Part shown: positions 33,144 to 44,853 of the stretch, in pieces
How positions within the stretch are numbered: the stretch's first letter is position 1
How the letters are laid out: the number at the start of each line of letters is the position of its first letter
NCBI RefSeq assembly: GCF_030253575.1
Contig: NC_080567.1
Location: 38,345,501 to 38,409,500 of the forward strand
Length of the DNA stretch: 64,000 nt
Direction of reading: 5' to 3'
DNA from: Rhododendron vialii
Taxonomy: Eukaryota; Streptophyta; Magnoliopsida; Ericales; Ericaceae
Made by a program: the position numbers and the translations under genes
The notes under the pieces: generated by a model
What the model saw: the letters and a program-made list of their open reading frames with translations, nothing else
Told to the model about the DNA's origin: nothing
Database searches by the model: none

Positions 33144-35160
33144 CAATTTTACGTATCGATTTTATCATGACGGCGACAGGAAATGGGGAAAACGGTTGCC
33201 TGCTTTGCACTACAGGTTGTGCTTATAATTAATAGGCTTGTCACTTGTAAACAAGTTTTGGGACAGCTGTGGGCCGTTGATGTTATAGAGTTGTGTTTTT
33301 GTTTTTGGATCCTTCCCCTTGTGACTACATGTTCAATTTGTTCATGGGATGAATGGGTCACGTATGGATGGATTCACAATTCAATGGCAATGTTAGTTGT
33401 AGTAGGTTTGGTCTTCAATTAGATAGGTTAACTGTGTCTTTAATTCAAGTCCAAAATAGCTTTCCTTTTATCGTTTGAGCGTCTTGTTTAAGTTTCTGTT
33501 ACGCTAAATTTATTTGATTATGAACTTAGGCAATACTAGTATAATAATAGATTGCCATGGATAGTGTCTTACCTCGTGTTTTGATGCACAATTCTTATGC
33601 GTGAAAGTGTAAATGCGCTAAAAAAAAATTGTACTCCATGCGTGAGATTAAGATAATTTCAAAAGGTTATCTTTTTCAACCTCAAGATAATCGGTACTAT
33701 CATGTGGGTTGAGTCATTATTTCATTTAGACCCAATTAATTAGGAGCCTAATTACCCATATCTAATCCAACCTATCCCATTTATTTGAAATCAAACCCGA
33801 CCCACCCATTAATCCAATTGAAATAAAAAATTACTAAAATACCCATATACACTAAAATGACCATATCACCCTTGTACATTTAAATGACCAATTTACCCTT
33901 GCTTACTAAAATTACCATAATATCCCTATATACTAAAATGACCAAATTACCCCTGTATACTAAAATTACTGAACCGAATGAAGATTCTGTTGAAATTTTA
34001 GGAATTTTTGGACTTAGCAGTTTAGAGTTTTTGGTTTTTTTTTACTTGATTTTCTATTCTAAATTGTTGGTGATTATTATGTCCAGATTATCTTCTTTAG
34101 ACCTTTTGCCAAATTGGGCCAAACCTGTGGGCTATCTCCACTTTCAATCTCTCTTATAACAGTAATGTACCTTCAACAATATATTTTTGTCTTTATTTAA
34201 ATTTTTTTTTTTTGCATTTGTTTTTTTGCGTCAAACTTTTGTGACTTATTGATTCGTCTCGACGATAGTATTCGGAAAAGTATATTTTTTTTTATCGAAA
34301 CTCATAATTTGTTGAATAAAGACAAAAATAAGTCAAAAAGACAACCAGCGTATTAACTAATCGATTACAATAAATTGGATTCGATTTTGCAGTATCTCGA
34401 CGTGGCATTAACTAATCTTTTTTTATGTTTCGTGAACTTTTAATAATTTTACGTATCTATTTTACATGTTTCATGAATCACCGTTCTGGTTTTCCTTCTC
34501 CGAGTCGATGAATTGAAAGACGAAACCGAGCTGTTAATTAGAAAAAAATGAAACAGAAGCGAAAAGTTAGAGGGAAGTTTCGGAGGGAGAAAGAGAAACA
34601 TCAGTTGGTAGAGAGAGAAAGGGAGAGGGAAGGAGGAGCAATTATCGAATTAAAAAGCTCATTGGATACATACATCAGTCAGGCTATATATCAAAAAAGT
34701 TGCGAAACAAACGTGTTAGGGTATCTCCAATACACCCAATGGTAAGAAAAGGATAATGCTCATTCTTCTTAATGTCCCGATGCACCCGCAGATGAGCTTT
34801 CAAATCTTTGCAACTCTAAGTCTTGTGCCTTATCTTCTCTCTCTCTCTCTCTAAAAGGACTTAAAAAGGATTTGTTGCTAGTCTTGAGTCGTTAAAAAGA
34901 ATTTTTGGAATTAGTTTTGAAAGAGTTTTGAGTTGATATGTAATGCTAATGCTAATTTCAATAGATCTAAGTGGGGACTTGTGCATCGGACATATCGGTT
35001 ACATCTGTTTCCGGACTTATGCACGAATGTTGTGTACACGTACGGACTTTCTGCAATCATAATGGTGAGGGAAAACTCAACACATCAATGCACACTCGAT
35101 TGAAGATAAACAAGATTTAACAAACTAAAAACAGCCGCATATAAATTAGACTCAGAAAAG
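33144..35160. other. Spacer with a short minisatellite, no gene
   Basis: About 33833-33975 holds four to five diverged ~30-base units built on ACTAAAATGACCA and ACCCYTGTA. AT-rich sequence, a short GA/CT run near 34837 and small ORFs without domains make up the rest. Confidence 0.45.
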
Positions 35161-35180
35161 CAAATGAATCCTGTTGATCA

Positions 35181-36441
35181 CTAATTGCAAGGGGTGAATT
35201 TGCAACTGACTTTCCCATATCCTGCATTAGCCTTCATGAAGTGCAAAGCCCTATGGAGAACGTGGCGCGTGGATCCCATCAGGGCCCAATTCGTGTCTTG
35301 GATCACACCGAGGGGATGACACGGGAATTGAACACTGTTATAAGAGTTGAGTAGTGCAGTTGTGGCTTCGTCACCCCTGCCTTGAAGCCCTTTCCATAGT
35401 GACATGTCCGTCCCATATCTCTGGGCCACAATCAGTCCGAAAACAACAGCTACTTTGACGTCCGGGTACGGCTACTTTCATGTCCGGGCTCACTTCCAGT
35501 AGCATTTGTACTCTGGCATTGTCGAGTTCCTAACAATTCAGAGAGAGAGAGAGAGAGAGAGAGCATACATTCAAAAAGAAGCACAACTCAATAATCACTA
35601 AAGTAGTCATAGCGTTGCATCGCTGTCAAAAAAAAATGGGCATGAGATTCTGTCTCAAAATTTTGTCCACAATTAGTCAATTACCCTATACTTCCATGCT
35701 TTGCGATTTGAATTTCAGGGTTTTTACCACATTGTGTAGCTCGAGAACATTGAAACAGAAGATAAATATCTAGACGACCAGATGAATCAGGTAAAGCAAC
35801 ATATGGTTAACAAGATAGGTCCATCCAGTGAATTTGGGGAAAGTCAATGCATGTTATATTTCACAAACAAAAGGAATATATCTGAGCGCTAACTACAAAA
35901 GCTTTTAACTTTGTTGAAAGTGAAATGATTCTAAATCTAATAAACCAAGTAATTTGTTCATTTGCAAGAGACTTGCCATCTCTTTTGACCTCCACAATTG
36001 GGCAATTCACCTCAAGTTATTAGATTTGAAGACTTTCTTTCAAGTGATTGCCCTATTGTCTACATCCATCTGATTTTGTGAAGAAGGCCCATGTTACTCA
36101 GTTCTGAATTCTAGGGGTGGTAATGGATTATATTGGGTGCTCTTAAAGCAAATCATTTTCTCATTTTATTCTTGAAAAATTCTACTTACTTGTATGGACA
36201 AGCTGTCACAAGCAGAAGCTTCAAAGAATGTCATCGGTGGCATTGGAGGCAGTGGCAGTAGTGGCAGCCGAGACATTGGCGGCAGTCGAGGCACCGGCGG
36301 TCTCTCCACCGGTGGAGGTGTAATGGGGGTTACTGGTGCCGGCACTTGGGTGGAAGACCTTGAGCAGAAGGACATAGGTTGAGCAGGCACAGAAAGCAGA
36401 GGTTCCACAGAATACGTTTCCGTATCAAACATCCTGAACAT
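35181..36441 (-). other. Unassigned coding-like fragments, - strand
   Basis: Two stretches look like exons. 36183-36432 is proline-rich with runs such as PPPVERPPVPRLPPMSRLP, is bordered on its 3' side by a consensus donor (ATACAA|GTAAGT) and is preceded by a CAG acceptor. 35181-35500 encodes a segment ending KANAGYGKVSCKFTPCN before a stop, with an open stretch upstream that appears to change frame near 35450. I do not recognise either. They could be parts of one decaying multi-exon gene. Confidence 0.3.
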
Positions 36442-36993
36442 GAGTCTTAAGTTCTTTTTTGACTAGCCGCTGCCCCGCACCCTTGCCCGCTGTCCGATAC
36501 CTTGGCATAACAACCACTCAAGTCAGGGGTGCCCTCAAACCTCATGGCATAGCTTCCAAGCCAATTTGTAGTCTCTTCTTTCCACATTGTGAGTTGCCCA
36601 TTGCTGTCAGCATAGTTTCCAAACCAATTTATCAGTGTGAACGTAATTTACTTGCCGACATAGCCTTATTATAATTTTCTTGTCAATTGTTTTGCGTGGG
36701 GCACTCATCAATTCTAATGTGTGCATAACCCAAAGGGTAGCTCGACTAGTAAAACAACTCTGACTTTCTTTTCAAGGAGTCCATTTGGAACAACAGAAAC
36801 TGCAGAAGAGGGAGGTAAAGGAAAATGTCACTTTTGAATTGATGAATCCCAAGATTTACCAGAAAAGCGACTTGAAAATGTCCTCCAAGGGGGGTGGCTA
36901 TTCGGGGCAAGAAGTCATCCTGTAGCATTAAAGGAACTACTGTTGAACTTTAACTAAACATTGTAGGCACTTACAGCAAAAACAAAGAAAATT

Positions 36994-37075
36994 AGGACAA
37001 AAGAAAACAATCAAAGGCCACAGTTCGGTCTATCAGGACAAAAGAAAACAATCAAAGGCCACAGTTCGGTCTATC
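36994..37075. repeat. 41-bp tandem duplication
   Basis: Two head-to-tail copies starting AGGACAAAAGAAAACAATC, essentially identical, so it is a recent local duplication. Confidence 0.9.
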
Positions 37076-37255
37076 AAGAAAACATGTCAAGTTAATTTGT
37101 ATATGCAATGAGAATGCCTCACTGTGCTCAGCTAAGGCCACATCCAAGTGCTTCTTATTCTCGGTCAAAATAAGGCGTTAAAGCAAAACAATAAATCTTT
37201 TCTGAAAAGAAGGGGAAATGAAATGGAAAGGAATCGATAGCATAAGATAATTACA

Positions 37256-37258
<3 letters not shown>

Positions 37259-37307
<49 letters not shown>

Positions 37308-37342
37308 AGAGAGAGAGAGGGAGAGGGAGAGAGAGAGAGAGA
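37259..37342. repeat. GA/GGGAGA microsatellite
   Basis: A GA run of more than 80 bases interrupted by GGGAGA variants. It produces a spurious serine/leucine ORF on the - strand. Confidence 0.92.
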
Positions 37343-37638
37343 TTTCAAGGCCCTATCTATTCGAGAAGCATGTGGCAAGGCAGAACACAATCCAAATTAA
37401 TCCTGCAATTTTTTGCACCCCTCTCTCCATTTCTTTCTCTGTTGTATCCCTTTTTCGTCTTACTTTTGGAGAATAAAGGAAGACAATTAACAAAAATCCT
37501 GGATACAACATCACATACAGAGGCACTTGCTATGTAGTTTTAGGTTTGGCAAATGGCAAATATGTATGGCTTCCCCTTTCAGAAAGCAATATGGGTAAAT
37601 TTACTAACCTGAAGGGACTTTTATGAAGCATGGGTACA

Positions 37639-38772
37639 TCAGTAAATCAAGCTCAAGCTGTGATCACAAAGTTTATTTTCCAATTTAGTATCATTTGCTC
37701 ATGAGCTCACTTCGGCTAAGCTACAATCTGCCAAATATTTTCCACTCATCCCCTTAACCTGTGGGTCCAATGCCCCATAGCATGTATTTGCGTCCCCTTA
37801 CAAGCAACTCCATTGTACATGAGAGAATTGTCCACACCTCCTTTTGGAAGGGAGGAGAAAAGAACTGTACGCAATGAGGAAAGTATGTTATATGACATTG
37901 GGTTATAGGAGATAGGCACCTGCTGAACATTTTTAAGCACATATTTACCAAGCATATCAAGAACACCTGCATCGGAGAAAAAAATGTCAGAACATCAATG
38001 TATAAAACCTGCGGAACTTTCATCGTATACATGAAACAGAAGCAACTCCAGCAGCTCTTGAATTTTTCATGTTATGCCACGCATGTCTTAAGATAACTTC
38101 TAAAGCATTATCTAAAGCAGAAAAGAAAAAGGTACCAAAAAAAACCCTTCACAAACGCTGGTCAGCCTAGTCCCATTAATACAGGGTTGTACTAGTCACT
38201 AGTGTAAGACTTGGTGTGAAGCTCATCTTCAGCAGAACTAGCTTCATGGTTGCCTCCAAACTTGGCAGTAGCCCTAAGCATAAGACAAGGAGACAACTTT
38301 TACACTGAACTTGTTTTCACTAACGTTTTACTTTCCTATACATTTTTCTTCGACTTTCTTTGTTTTACCGATCATTATCTTGACGATGTTATTTATAGTT
38401 ATTAGTTACTTTATAGAAAAGCATTACAAGGTAACAATATCCTCAACAAAAGAAGCTTCTTTCTTTAATCTGAAAGGTTTAGGCCTCTTTTGGAAAATAT
38501 GGAAGTCTTGGTCTGATTTCTCCACACCATCATCCTGTACAGGGACGCTAGCATTACTATTGTAGACTTGATCACTAATTACCTCTACATTACAGCATCA
38601 GCAGGAAGGGAATAAAATAGGAAACCACATAAAAGAATGTTGAATCGGATATGGAAATTGCACGATAGAGTTGACTGATGTTTGTGGGCAAGGCACACAC
38701 CATCTTTCAAGTTGATTGGCATGGAGAACGTTAGCAAGCTTTGACTGACCGTATGCAAATAGACTGCTGTAC
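37639..38772 (-). pseudogene. TIC32-like short-chain dehydrogenase pseudogene (3' part)
   Basis: Three exon-like pieces on the - strand match the second half of TIC32-type short-chain dehydrogenases. 38772-~38695 encodes YSSLFAYGQSKLANVLHANQ with the catalytic YxxxK and a proper acceptor. 37966-37920 encodes VLDMLGKYVLKNVQQ between consensus splice sites. About 37796-37639 is the last exon (CYGALDPQVKGMSGKYLADC, and a tail ending SLIY before TGA). The stretch that should read ANSLHPG after the first piece is degraded. The last exon needs a frame change after its AEVSS segment and does not start in phase with the preceding exon. No NAD-binding N-terminal exons (TGxxxGIG) were found upstream. 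I therefore call a truncated, decayed copy. Confidence 0.62.
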
Positions 38773-39440
38773 CTGCAATAGCATATTAAAACAAAGCGAA
38801 TATAAGTAAACATCAAACCTTGTATAGTAGACTATCAAATATTTTGGATTTCCTGCACTCAAATCTTAAAAAGTTGCAAGGAGCAGCCGAGTATTATTAG
38901 GTGGATTAATCACATGCCACGGAGAGAGGCGGAGTAGTTTATAGCTGCTTTTGCAATGCATTTACCCCGTGGTTGCTCAAGCATAAGTTACTAATAGCTA
39001 GAACGAACAAGCTATTTCTAAGTCCCAAGGGAAAATGTGATATGCCGGAAATTCAGGTATCATCATACTTGCGCATACATACTTCTGGGTAATTGAGAAA
39101 GAACAGGAAAATTTTCTCAACTCCGAGCCTGCGAGCATAGACATATAATTTCAGGAAAAAAATCAGGATATTCCCCTCTTTCTTTGGTAAGTCAAAATCA
39201 AGACATAATTCTATATTGAATAGTTCATACACTTCACCTCATGATTCATGAAGGCTTTACTCTCCCTTTTTCTTCTGCATTGTTCCATACTACCAATGTT
39301 GAAGGAAAACTGGAAGTTCAGACCGAAAGGTATATCCAAGGAATCATTCCAATCTAAAAGCAATCTTTTGCATTCTAAGATCCCAAAATCTCCAGCAAAA
39401 CCAGTGCTCACAACCTAATTCACATAATGCGCATGCCCTT
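38773..39440. other. Spacer with one unassigned ORF
   Basis: On the - strand 39411-39211 is open and reads protein-like (ECKRLLLDWNDSLDIPFGLN), but has no ATG start, splice partners or family that I recognise. The remaining sequence is AT-rich without features. Confidence 0.25.
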
Positions 39441-39607
39441 GCGTGAGCAAAACTACGAGCGCAAAAAAGTCTTTCAAAAATATTTCAAACTACAACAATT
39501 CGAACATAAAGCGAGAATTGAGAGTGTGAGCAAAACTATGAGTGCAAAAAAGTCTTTCAAAAATATTTCAAACTACAACAATTCGAACGTAAAGCAAGAA
39601 TTGAAAG
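39441..39607. repeat. 83-bp tandem duplication
   Basis: Two copies beginning GYGTGAGCAAAACTA at 39441 and 39524, with AAAAAAGTCTTTCAAAAATA in both. Confidence 0.85.
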
Positions 39608-39730
39608 CGAGTGCAAATGGTCCTACCGAAGGATTAGTCACTAAGCTCGCAACAGCTCATATTTGAGCTTAATTACGTACCTCAATTGCAATGGAGCAGA
39701 AATTTCATGACCCGTGAGTGACAGAAAGTA

Positions 39731-40530
39731 GAAACATCTCGTTTTTAGCCTCCCCGTATTCAAAATTTGGTGTGATCCAGTATGCCAAATCTATTTCCAT
39801 AAAAATAAACTCACTCCAATGATCTCTGATTATGTACTGATCAATGTTCGATTGAAACGATCTTTACCAAAGTTTATCTTCTTGACAAGATCTACAATTT
39901 GAACAGTTTCGATCAAGAAACAATCGGAATGAGTTCACAAACCAATTACAAGTTGCAGAGTTGCAGGCCGGAGCTTTGAATTGTGGCGACGTCGTTTTAA
40001 GCGGCTTTGCATTTTGAAACATCGTTCTTAGCCTGCCCTCTCCAGAATGGGGTTTGATCCAGTATTGCCAAATCCATTTTCATAAAAATAAATTGACTCA
40101 AATCATTTCCAATTATGAACTGATAAACATTCAATTGAAACGATATTTCAAAAAATTTATCTTCTTGACAAGATCTACAATTTTAACACTTTCGATCAAG
40201 AAACAAACCTTAAATGAGTTCAAAAATTACCAATTACAAGTTGCAAAGTTGCTAGCCAATTGTTGCGACTTTGTTTGACAGACTTTGCATGTTCAAATGC
40301 GAAGCCTTAATCAAACCTGCATAGTGTCATTTGGAAGGAAACAACACGTCTCTGAAACGCGAGTTTTGAACTGTCTTATCAACCTTAGCCGCGTTTTTAT
40401 GTATACTTCTCCACGTCTGTTAACTAATGATCCAGTGTGGCCCAATCTATTTTCATAAAAATATATTTTGCTTTGACAATCTTAGATAATGTATGAATCA
40501 GAAATCAATTGCTAAGATAGTAAGATCCTT
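39731..40530. repeat. Diverged ~290-bp tandem array, 2.3 units
   Basis: Units starting near 39770, 40050 and 40428 share GATCCAGTRTKSCCAA and CATAAAAATAA. The first two also share CTTCTTGACAAGATCTACAA and TTTCGATCAAGAAACAA and a final CTTTGCATKTT. It has no coding potential; origin unknown. Confidence 0.7.
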
Positions 40531-40547
40531 GAAACGTTTAGGGTAAA

Positions 40548-40640
40548 TTTCATTGACCTCCCTTGAGGTTTCTAACAAATACAGAAACCTTTCCTGAAGT
40601 TTCTGAAATGTCACTACCTGTCCTTACTTTTGAAAATATA
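40548..40640. mobile_element. Second copy of the dispersed repeat seen at 25281
   Basis: GGTAAATTTCATTGACCTCC and TGAAGTTTCTGAAATGTCA match 25281-25372. Only this one end is recognisable. Confidence 0.5.
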
Positions 40641-41820
40641 ATACAGATTCCCCCATACAGCTAACTTGACTTAAACGGTGTCAACATTATGAAGCAAAAG
40701 ACTTCAATGCCCTCTCCTATATTCTGCTCTTCCTTTTCCTTTATCTTTTTCGTTCCCTTTAACCCGTTTTCCTTATTGGGTCAGAAGTGGAAGGAAGCTA
40801 AGCATATACTTTTGCATGCAAGAGAAAGAAAATTCACATAAAATTTAAAAGTATATTTGGTTGTGTTTCTAAAATGAGTTTTTAAGATTAAAAAATAGAT
40901 AAGGTTACTTTCTTCTTCTTTTTTTGTCTTCCGTCAATTTTTTTCTTTAACTTATCAAACTTCATTACTTTTGTGTACATAGTTTAGCCACACTTGAAAA
41001 GTAAAAGAATGGGTAATAGTTAATGAAAAATTGAAAAAATCACCTTTGACTTGGCATTTTGAATTTTTGACCTGGAGTTTTAATACCTTTTCTTTTCAAT
41101 TTTAGTAACTTTTTATTTCGATAAGTTCCTTTAATTTTAAGATTGAGATAGACTAGATGTACTCACAAAATTAAAAACATTACTAATATATTGGAGTTTT
41201 ATAAAAAAAAAAAATAGAGTTTAAGTATGTTTTCATTATAAAACATTATTGGTAGTTTTGGATTTTGTTTGATGTTTAAGTACAGTAATATTTACAACAA
41301 TTTAGTTAAATGTTTTTTTAATCATGGGAGTCACAATTTTGTTCAGTACTTACTAAAAAGGTAGGTGAACAATACTCACTTTGGGTGAGTATGAGATAAT
41401 TAAGTATAAACAAATAAGCTCAAGTCCATGTCTTGAATTGAATGCGAAGAGATTTATATCCTACCGTACATATAACCAAGCACACTAATTTATAAAGAGA
41501 ATAACTTAGTCACGGAGTAAAAAACATTACAAAGCTAAATCTTGGTTGTTCAAAAGTATTTTGGACTATTCGGATTAAAAATAATCTATTACCGATAATA
41601 GATTGTTTTTCATCTGAATTGTCCAAAATACTTTTGGATAGCCGAGACTTGAGTGCTTCCATGAATAAGTTATTCACGAAGGAGCCATAAATAAGTTATT
41701 CTCATTTATAAAACCAAACATATAAATTTATCTAACTAAACAGTGAAACAAAACAACATATAGACTAGAATACACAAACCAATGCAAATATATTTATGTA
41801 TATTTCTGCCTGTACACAAC
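40641..41820. other. AT-rich spacer, nothing recognised
   Basis: No ORF, RNA gene or end repeats supported. A short imperfect inverted repeat around ATCTATTACCGATAATAGAT (about 41585-41605) is the only structure noticed. Confidence 0.4.
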
Positions 41821-42086
41821 TCTACTATAAAGCTAATTAAAATAGCTATTAAACTTCTACTTTTGTTATTCTCACTCACAATTTTTTATTGTACACTCTC
41901 TCTAAATTTCTAAAACACTGTACTCTCTTCATATTCCTAATGGAAATTGGGTTTTCCACTGAGCCATAAATTCCCCTGCTGGTTCACATATACGAGGCGT
42001 TGAAAAAGCATTTTCTCCCTCATTTCCTTTTTCGTTATGAGAGATTCAGCACCTCTCTCTCTCTCATCTGCGCTGCTTCAGCAGCC

Positions 42087-42189
42087 ATGGCGCCCTCCCA
42101 GCTGTTTCTTCAGCAACTCGATCTAAACTCTTTAGAAGAGCTTACTTCGTACCGATTTATCCGCGACTGCACAACTCTGGCTCGAATCG
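42087..42189 (+). pseudogene. Captured first-exon fragment, unknown gene
   Basis: An ATG in good context (GCCATGG) opens MAPSQLFLQQLDLNSLEELT and continues for 34 residues to a consensus donor (TCG|GTAATA). No continuing exon follows. I do not recognise the family. It was probably transported as a promoter-proximal exon within the Helitron. Confidence 0.4.
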
Positions 42190-42422
42190 GTAATACTCGA
42201 CAACCCTTTGGTTTTGTGTGTTTCCGATGTCCGATCTGTTCATATTTTTGTTGATCTCTGATCTGATCATATTTTTATTGATCGTTGATCCATATAGTAT
42301 ATGTTTAGATTTGTTTGTATGTGTGTATGGGACGAGAGAAAGAGAATGGGGTTTGGATTATTTCCATCCCTTTTGTTTGGCCAGTTCGTTGAAGCTCATA
42401 TGGACACACACACACACACTCG

Positions 42423-42647
42423 GCCCCTTTGGATGGAGTGATTTCAAGAAAAAAAAAAAAAAAGGATTTTGTAGCCAAATCCCTCATTTGGATTGACTAT
42501 TTTAGTGAGAAATGGAGAAAAAAACACAAAAGTAAAATGTTTTGATTGGCTCCTTCCTTTCTCACCCAATCTCACAAAAAATGGTGGGATTTGGTGAGAA
42601 AGAACTCCCCTTTCTTATCCTCACCCTTTCTCACCATCCAAAGGGCT
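42423..42647. mobile_element. Small MITE with CCCTTTGGATGG ends
   Basis: GCCCCTTTGGATGG on the left and CCATCCAAAGGGCT on the right are inverted. The interior repeats GATTTGG/CTCACC blocks in both orientations. It lies inside the candidate Helitron. Confidence 0.6.
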
Positions 42648-43019
42648 GTACGTTGTAAACTAACTTACTCCCTATCATCTTCTATTTTTTCTCCAATCAA
42701 ACTAGTAATCCCTTCTGGGAAGAAAATCCCATCCATATCTTAAATCCCTATCATCTTCTAAATAAAATCTTACCTCTTTCTCAAGCCCTCCAATGTCATT
42801 GTAGTCTTCAGTTGGTTATTCATCAACCTCCATGGCCTTAACTCGAGAATCATACTCGGAAGGAAATGTATCCAAATCTTTGTTCACCCCAACCAAATCC
42901 CCAGGTTTTAGCTTAACAGGAATGTCATATAATACTAAGAGTAAAATGTACTGCATCACACTCTAGATCTCTCACGCATCAACCGATCAAATGATATGTC
43001 TCTCTCACTCCTAGAGACA

Positions 43020-43149
43020 TACTGAAGCTCCTGAACCTGTAGAGGGTGCCTCTAGCGCTGCAATGGTATTGGGCGCTCTGCCCTCTCAGCGCGTCGCCCA
43101 AAGATCGCCATATGTGGTGGCATGTACAAGTAGAGAGGCACGTCTGGCA
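43020..43149 (-). pseudogene. Captured exon-like fragment, - strand
   Basis: On the - strand a pyrimidine-rich acceptor (CTTTTCTTTTCAG) is followed by an open segment reading FLPDVPLYLYMPPHMAIFGR before a stop about 35 codons in. Family not recognised. Orientation opposite to its neighbours argues for capture rather than a resident gene. Confidence 0.3.
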
Positions 43150-43380
43150 AAAACTGAAAAGAAAAGAACATAATGTTAGAACAAATAAGAGAGCATTGCA
43201 AAATACTCTTGTAATAAAAGAACACAAGCCCTCGTTAGCTTTTTCTTCCAATTGTTCTTGCATGTGTTGAGGTGTGGCCGTGTGGGTAGTTTAGGTATTT
43301 AATGTTTTCCTTATTTCACGCAATAATCTGTATTTGGGTTTGTACTCTAACTACATGTTGCCTCAGCCTGGTTTTTTCAG

Positions 43381-43787
43381 CTTGTTGGGGTTCCAGAAGT
43401 GGTGGGAGCTGGTGAAGTGAAGGACATAGAGGAGGAGGGGATTTTGATGAAGAAGAAAAAGGGTGGTCTTAGATTGAAAATTAAGGTTGGGAATCCATTG
43501 CTAACGAGGTTGATCAGCGGGGCAATTGCGAGTGCGGTATCGATGACATCAGTTACTCTGTTGGAGACGATGATGACGCATTTGATGGGGCAATCGTGAG
43601 TGCGGTATCGATGACATCAGTTACTCCGTTAGAGACGATGATGACGCATTTGATGGTGAGGAGTTGTGGACACTCGTCAACGGAAGTGTTTCAGGACATC
43701 ATGAAGAATGACGGATGGACAGGGTTGTTTGGGGATAATTTGGTGAATGTTGTACATGTTGCGCCGAGTAAGGCAATAGATGTATAG
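43381..43787 (+). pseudogene. Brittle-1-type adenine nucleotide carrier fragment
   Basis: After an acceptor (TTTTTTCAG) the frame reads GGLRLKIKVGNPLLTRLISG and then the first mitochondrial-carrier repeat, followed by STEVFQDIMKNDGWTGLFGD and VNVVHVAPSKAI before a stop. This matches plant Brittle-1 (BT1) carriers, plastid or mitochondrial adenylate transporters of more than 350 residues. Only about a third is present. The carrier signature is altered (PLETMMTHLM where the family has PLETIRTHLM), and a 68-bp internal tandem duplication breaks the frame. The rest of the gene is missing: the sequence runs into the palindrome at 43776. Clearly non-functional. Confidence 0.75.
43520..43655 (+). 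repeat. 68-bp tandem duplication inside the BT1 fragment
   Basis: Copies at 43520 and 43588, both starting GGGCAAT and ending CGCATTTGATG, differ at about four positions. Because 68 is not a multiple of three it shifts the frame. Confidence 0.92.
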
Positions 43788-44478
43788 GGCATGGATACAT
43801 CGTTTTTACATGAATCTATGATGTCTGCAATTTATATCTTTGTGCCTTGGTAAATTTTGGTATTGGACGCCGGGCAAATAGCTGTTTCCTGGGGTGTTTG
43901 GTTGATTGCTTAACTCATGTATGCATAAATAATTCAGCCACATTGTGGTTTCTGCATTTTTAAAGAAACGATAATCTTACCCATAAGACAATGCTACAGG
44001 CGCAAACGAGACTAGCGACCACCGCATAGCAGGGCGATTTTTTGATGAACAGATCCACCATTGCTGCAAAAGATACATGAATCGAACCTGCGGCGACTTC
44101 CCGAACCATACTCTGGTTGGTGCGCGGCCTTCACCAACCAGAGTATGGTTCGGGAAGTCGCCGCAGGTTCGATTCCTGTATCTTTTGCAGCAATGGTGGA
44201 TTTGTTCATAAAAAAATCGCCCTGCTATGCGGTGGTCGCTAGTCTCGTTTGCGCCTATAGCATTGTCTTATGGGTAAGATTATCGTTTCTTTAAAAATGC
44301 AGAAACCACAATGTGGCTGAATTATTTATGCATACATGAGTTAAGCAATCAACCAAACACCCCAGGAAACAGCTATTTGCTCGGCGTCCAACACTAAAAT
44401 TTACCAAGGCACAAAGATATAAATTGCAGACATCATAGATCCATGTAAAAACGATGTATCCATGCCCTATACATCTAT
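43776..44478. repeat. ~700-bp near-perfect palindrome
   Basis: Left arm 43776-44122 and right arm 44132-44478, each 347 bases, are reverse complements with only a handful of mismatches, separated by 9 bases (44123-44131). The outer tips contain the last codons of the BT1 fragment (ATAGATGTATAGGGCATGG and its complement). Each arm carries GGTTCGATTCC, a perfect RNA polymerase III B-box match, so the inner part may derive from a tRNA-like SINE. The ORFs on both strands here are by-products. Confidence 0.93.
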
Positions 44479-44853
44479 GAGAGATGCTACATACACTACT
44501 ATCCATCAACTACATTTTTTATGAGGCTCACCCCGGCTCCCAAAAAAAATACAGAAAAATGTCCATAAATTTTAGAATAATATTTTATGGGACCCTGTAA
44601 AAAATCAACTCCAAAGAATATCAGTAAGTATTATTTCTTGATTTGTAGGGAGTGAAACTGTTTAACTGCACAGCTTCGCCCCTACGAATCAAGAAATAAT
44701 ATTTACCGATATTTGTTAGAGCTGATTTTTTATAGGGCCTCATAATATATTATTTTAAAATTTATGAATATTTTTCTGTATTTTTTTGGGACCCAAGATG
44801 AGCCCTACAAAATTTGTAGTGGATGGTGTAGTGGTTGGATGTAATGTACCTAG
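44479..44853. mobile_element. Foldback MITE family X, copy 1
   Basis: A self-complementary ~375-bp element with arms around GGCTCCCAAAAAAAATACAG, TATTATTTCTTGATT and GAAACTGTTTAACTGCACAG. It begins directly where the palindrome ends. A second copy in opposite orientation is at 46924-47295. Confidence 0.75.

Noticed and set aside
36194-36382. Glycine/serine-rich ORF on the + strand
   Set aside because: It is the antisense of the proline-rich exon-like stretch on the - strand, which has better splice signals.
44130-44200. tRNA gene
   Set aside because: A B-box and a T-arm-like stem are present, but no convincing A-box, acceptor stem or anticodon arm; at most a SINE head.
44012-44294. ORFs on both strands around the palindrome centre
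   Set aside because: Mirror images of each other created by the inverted repeat; no independent evidence.
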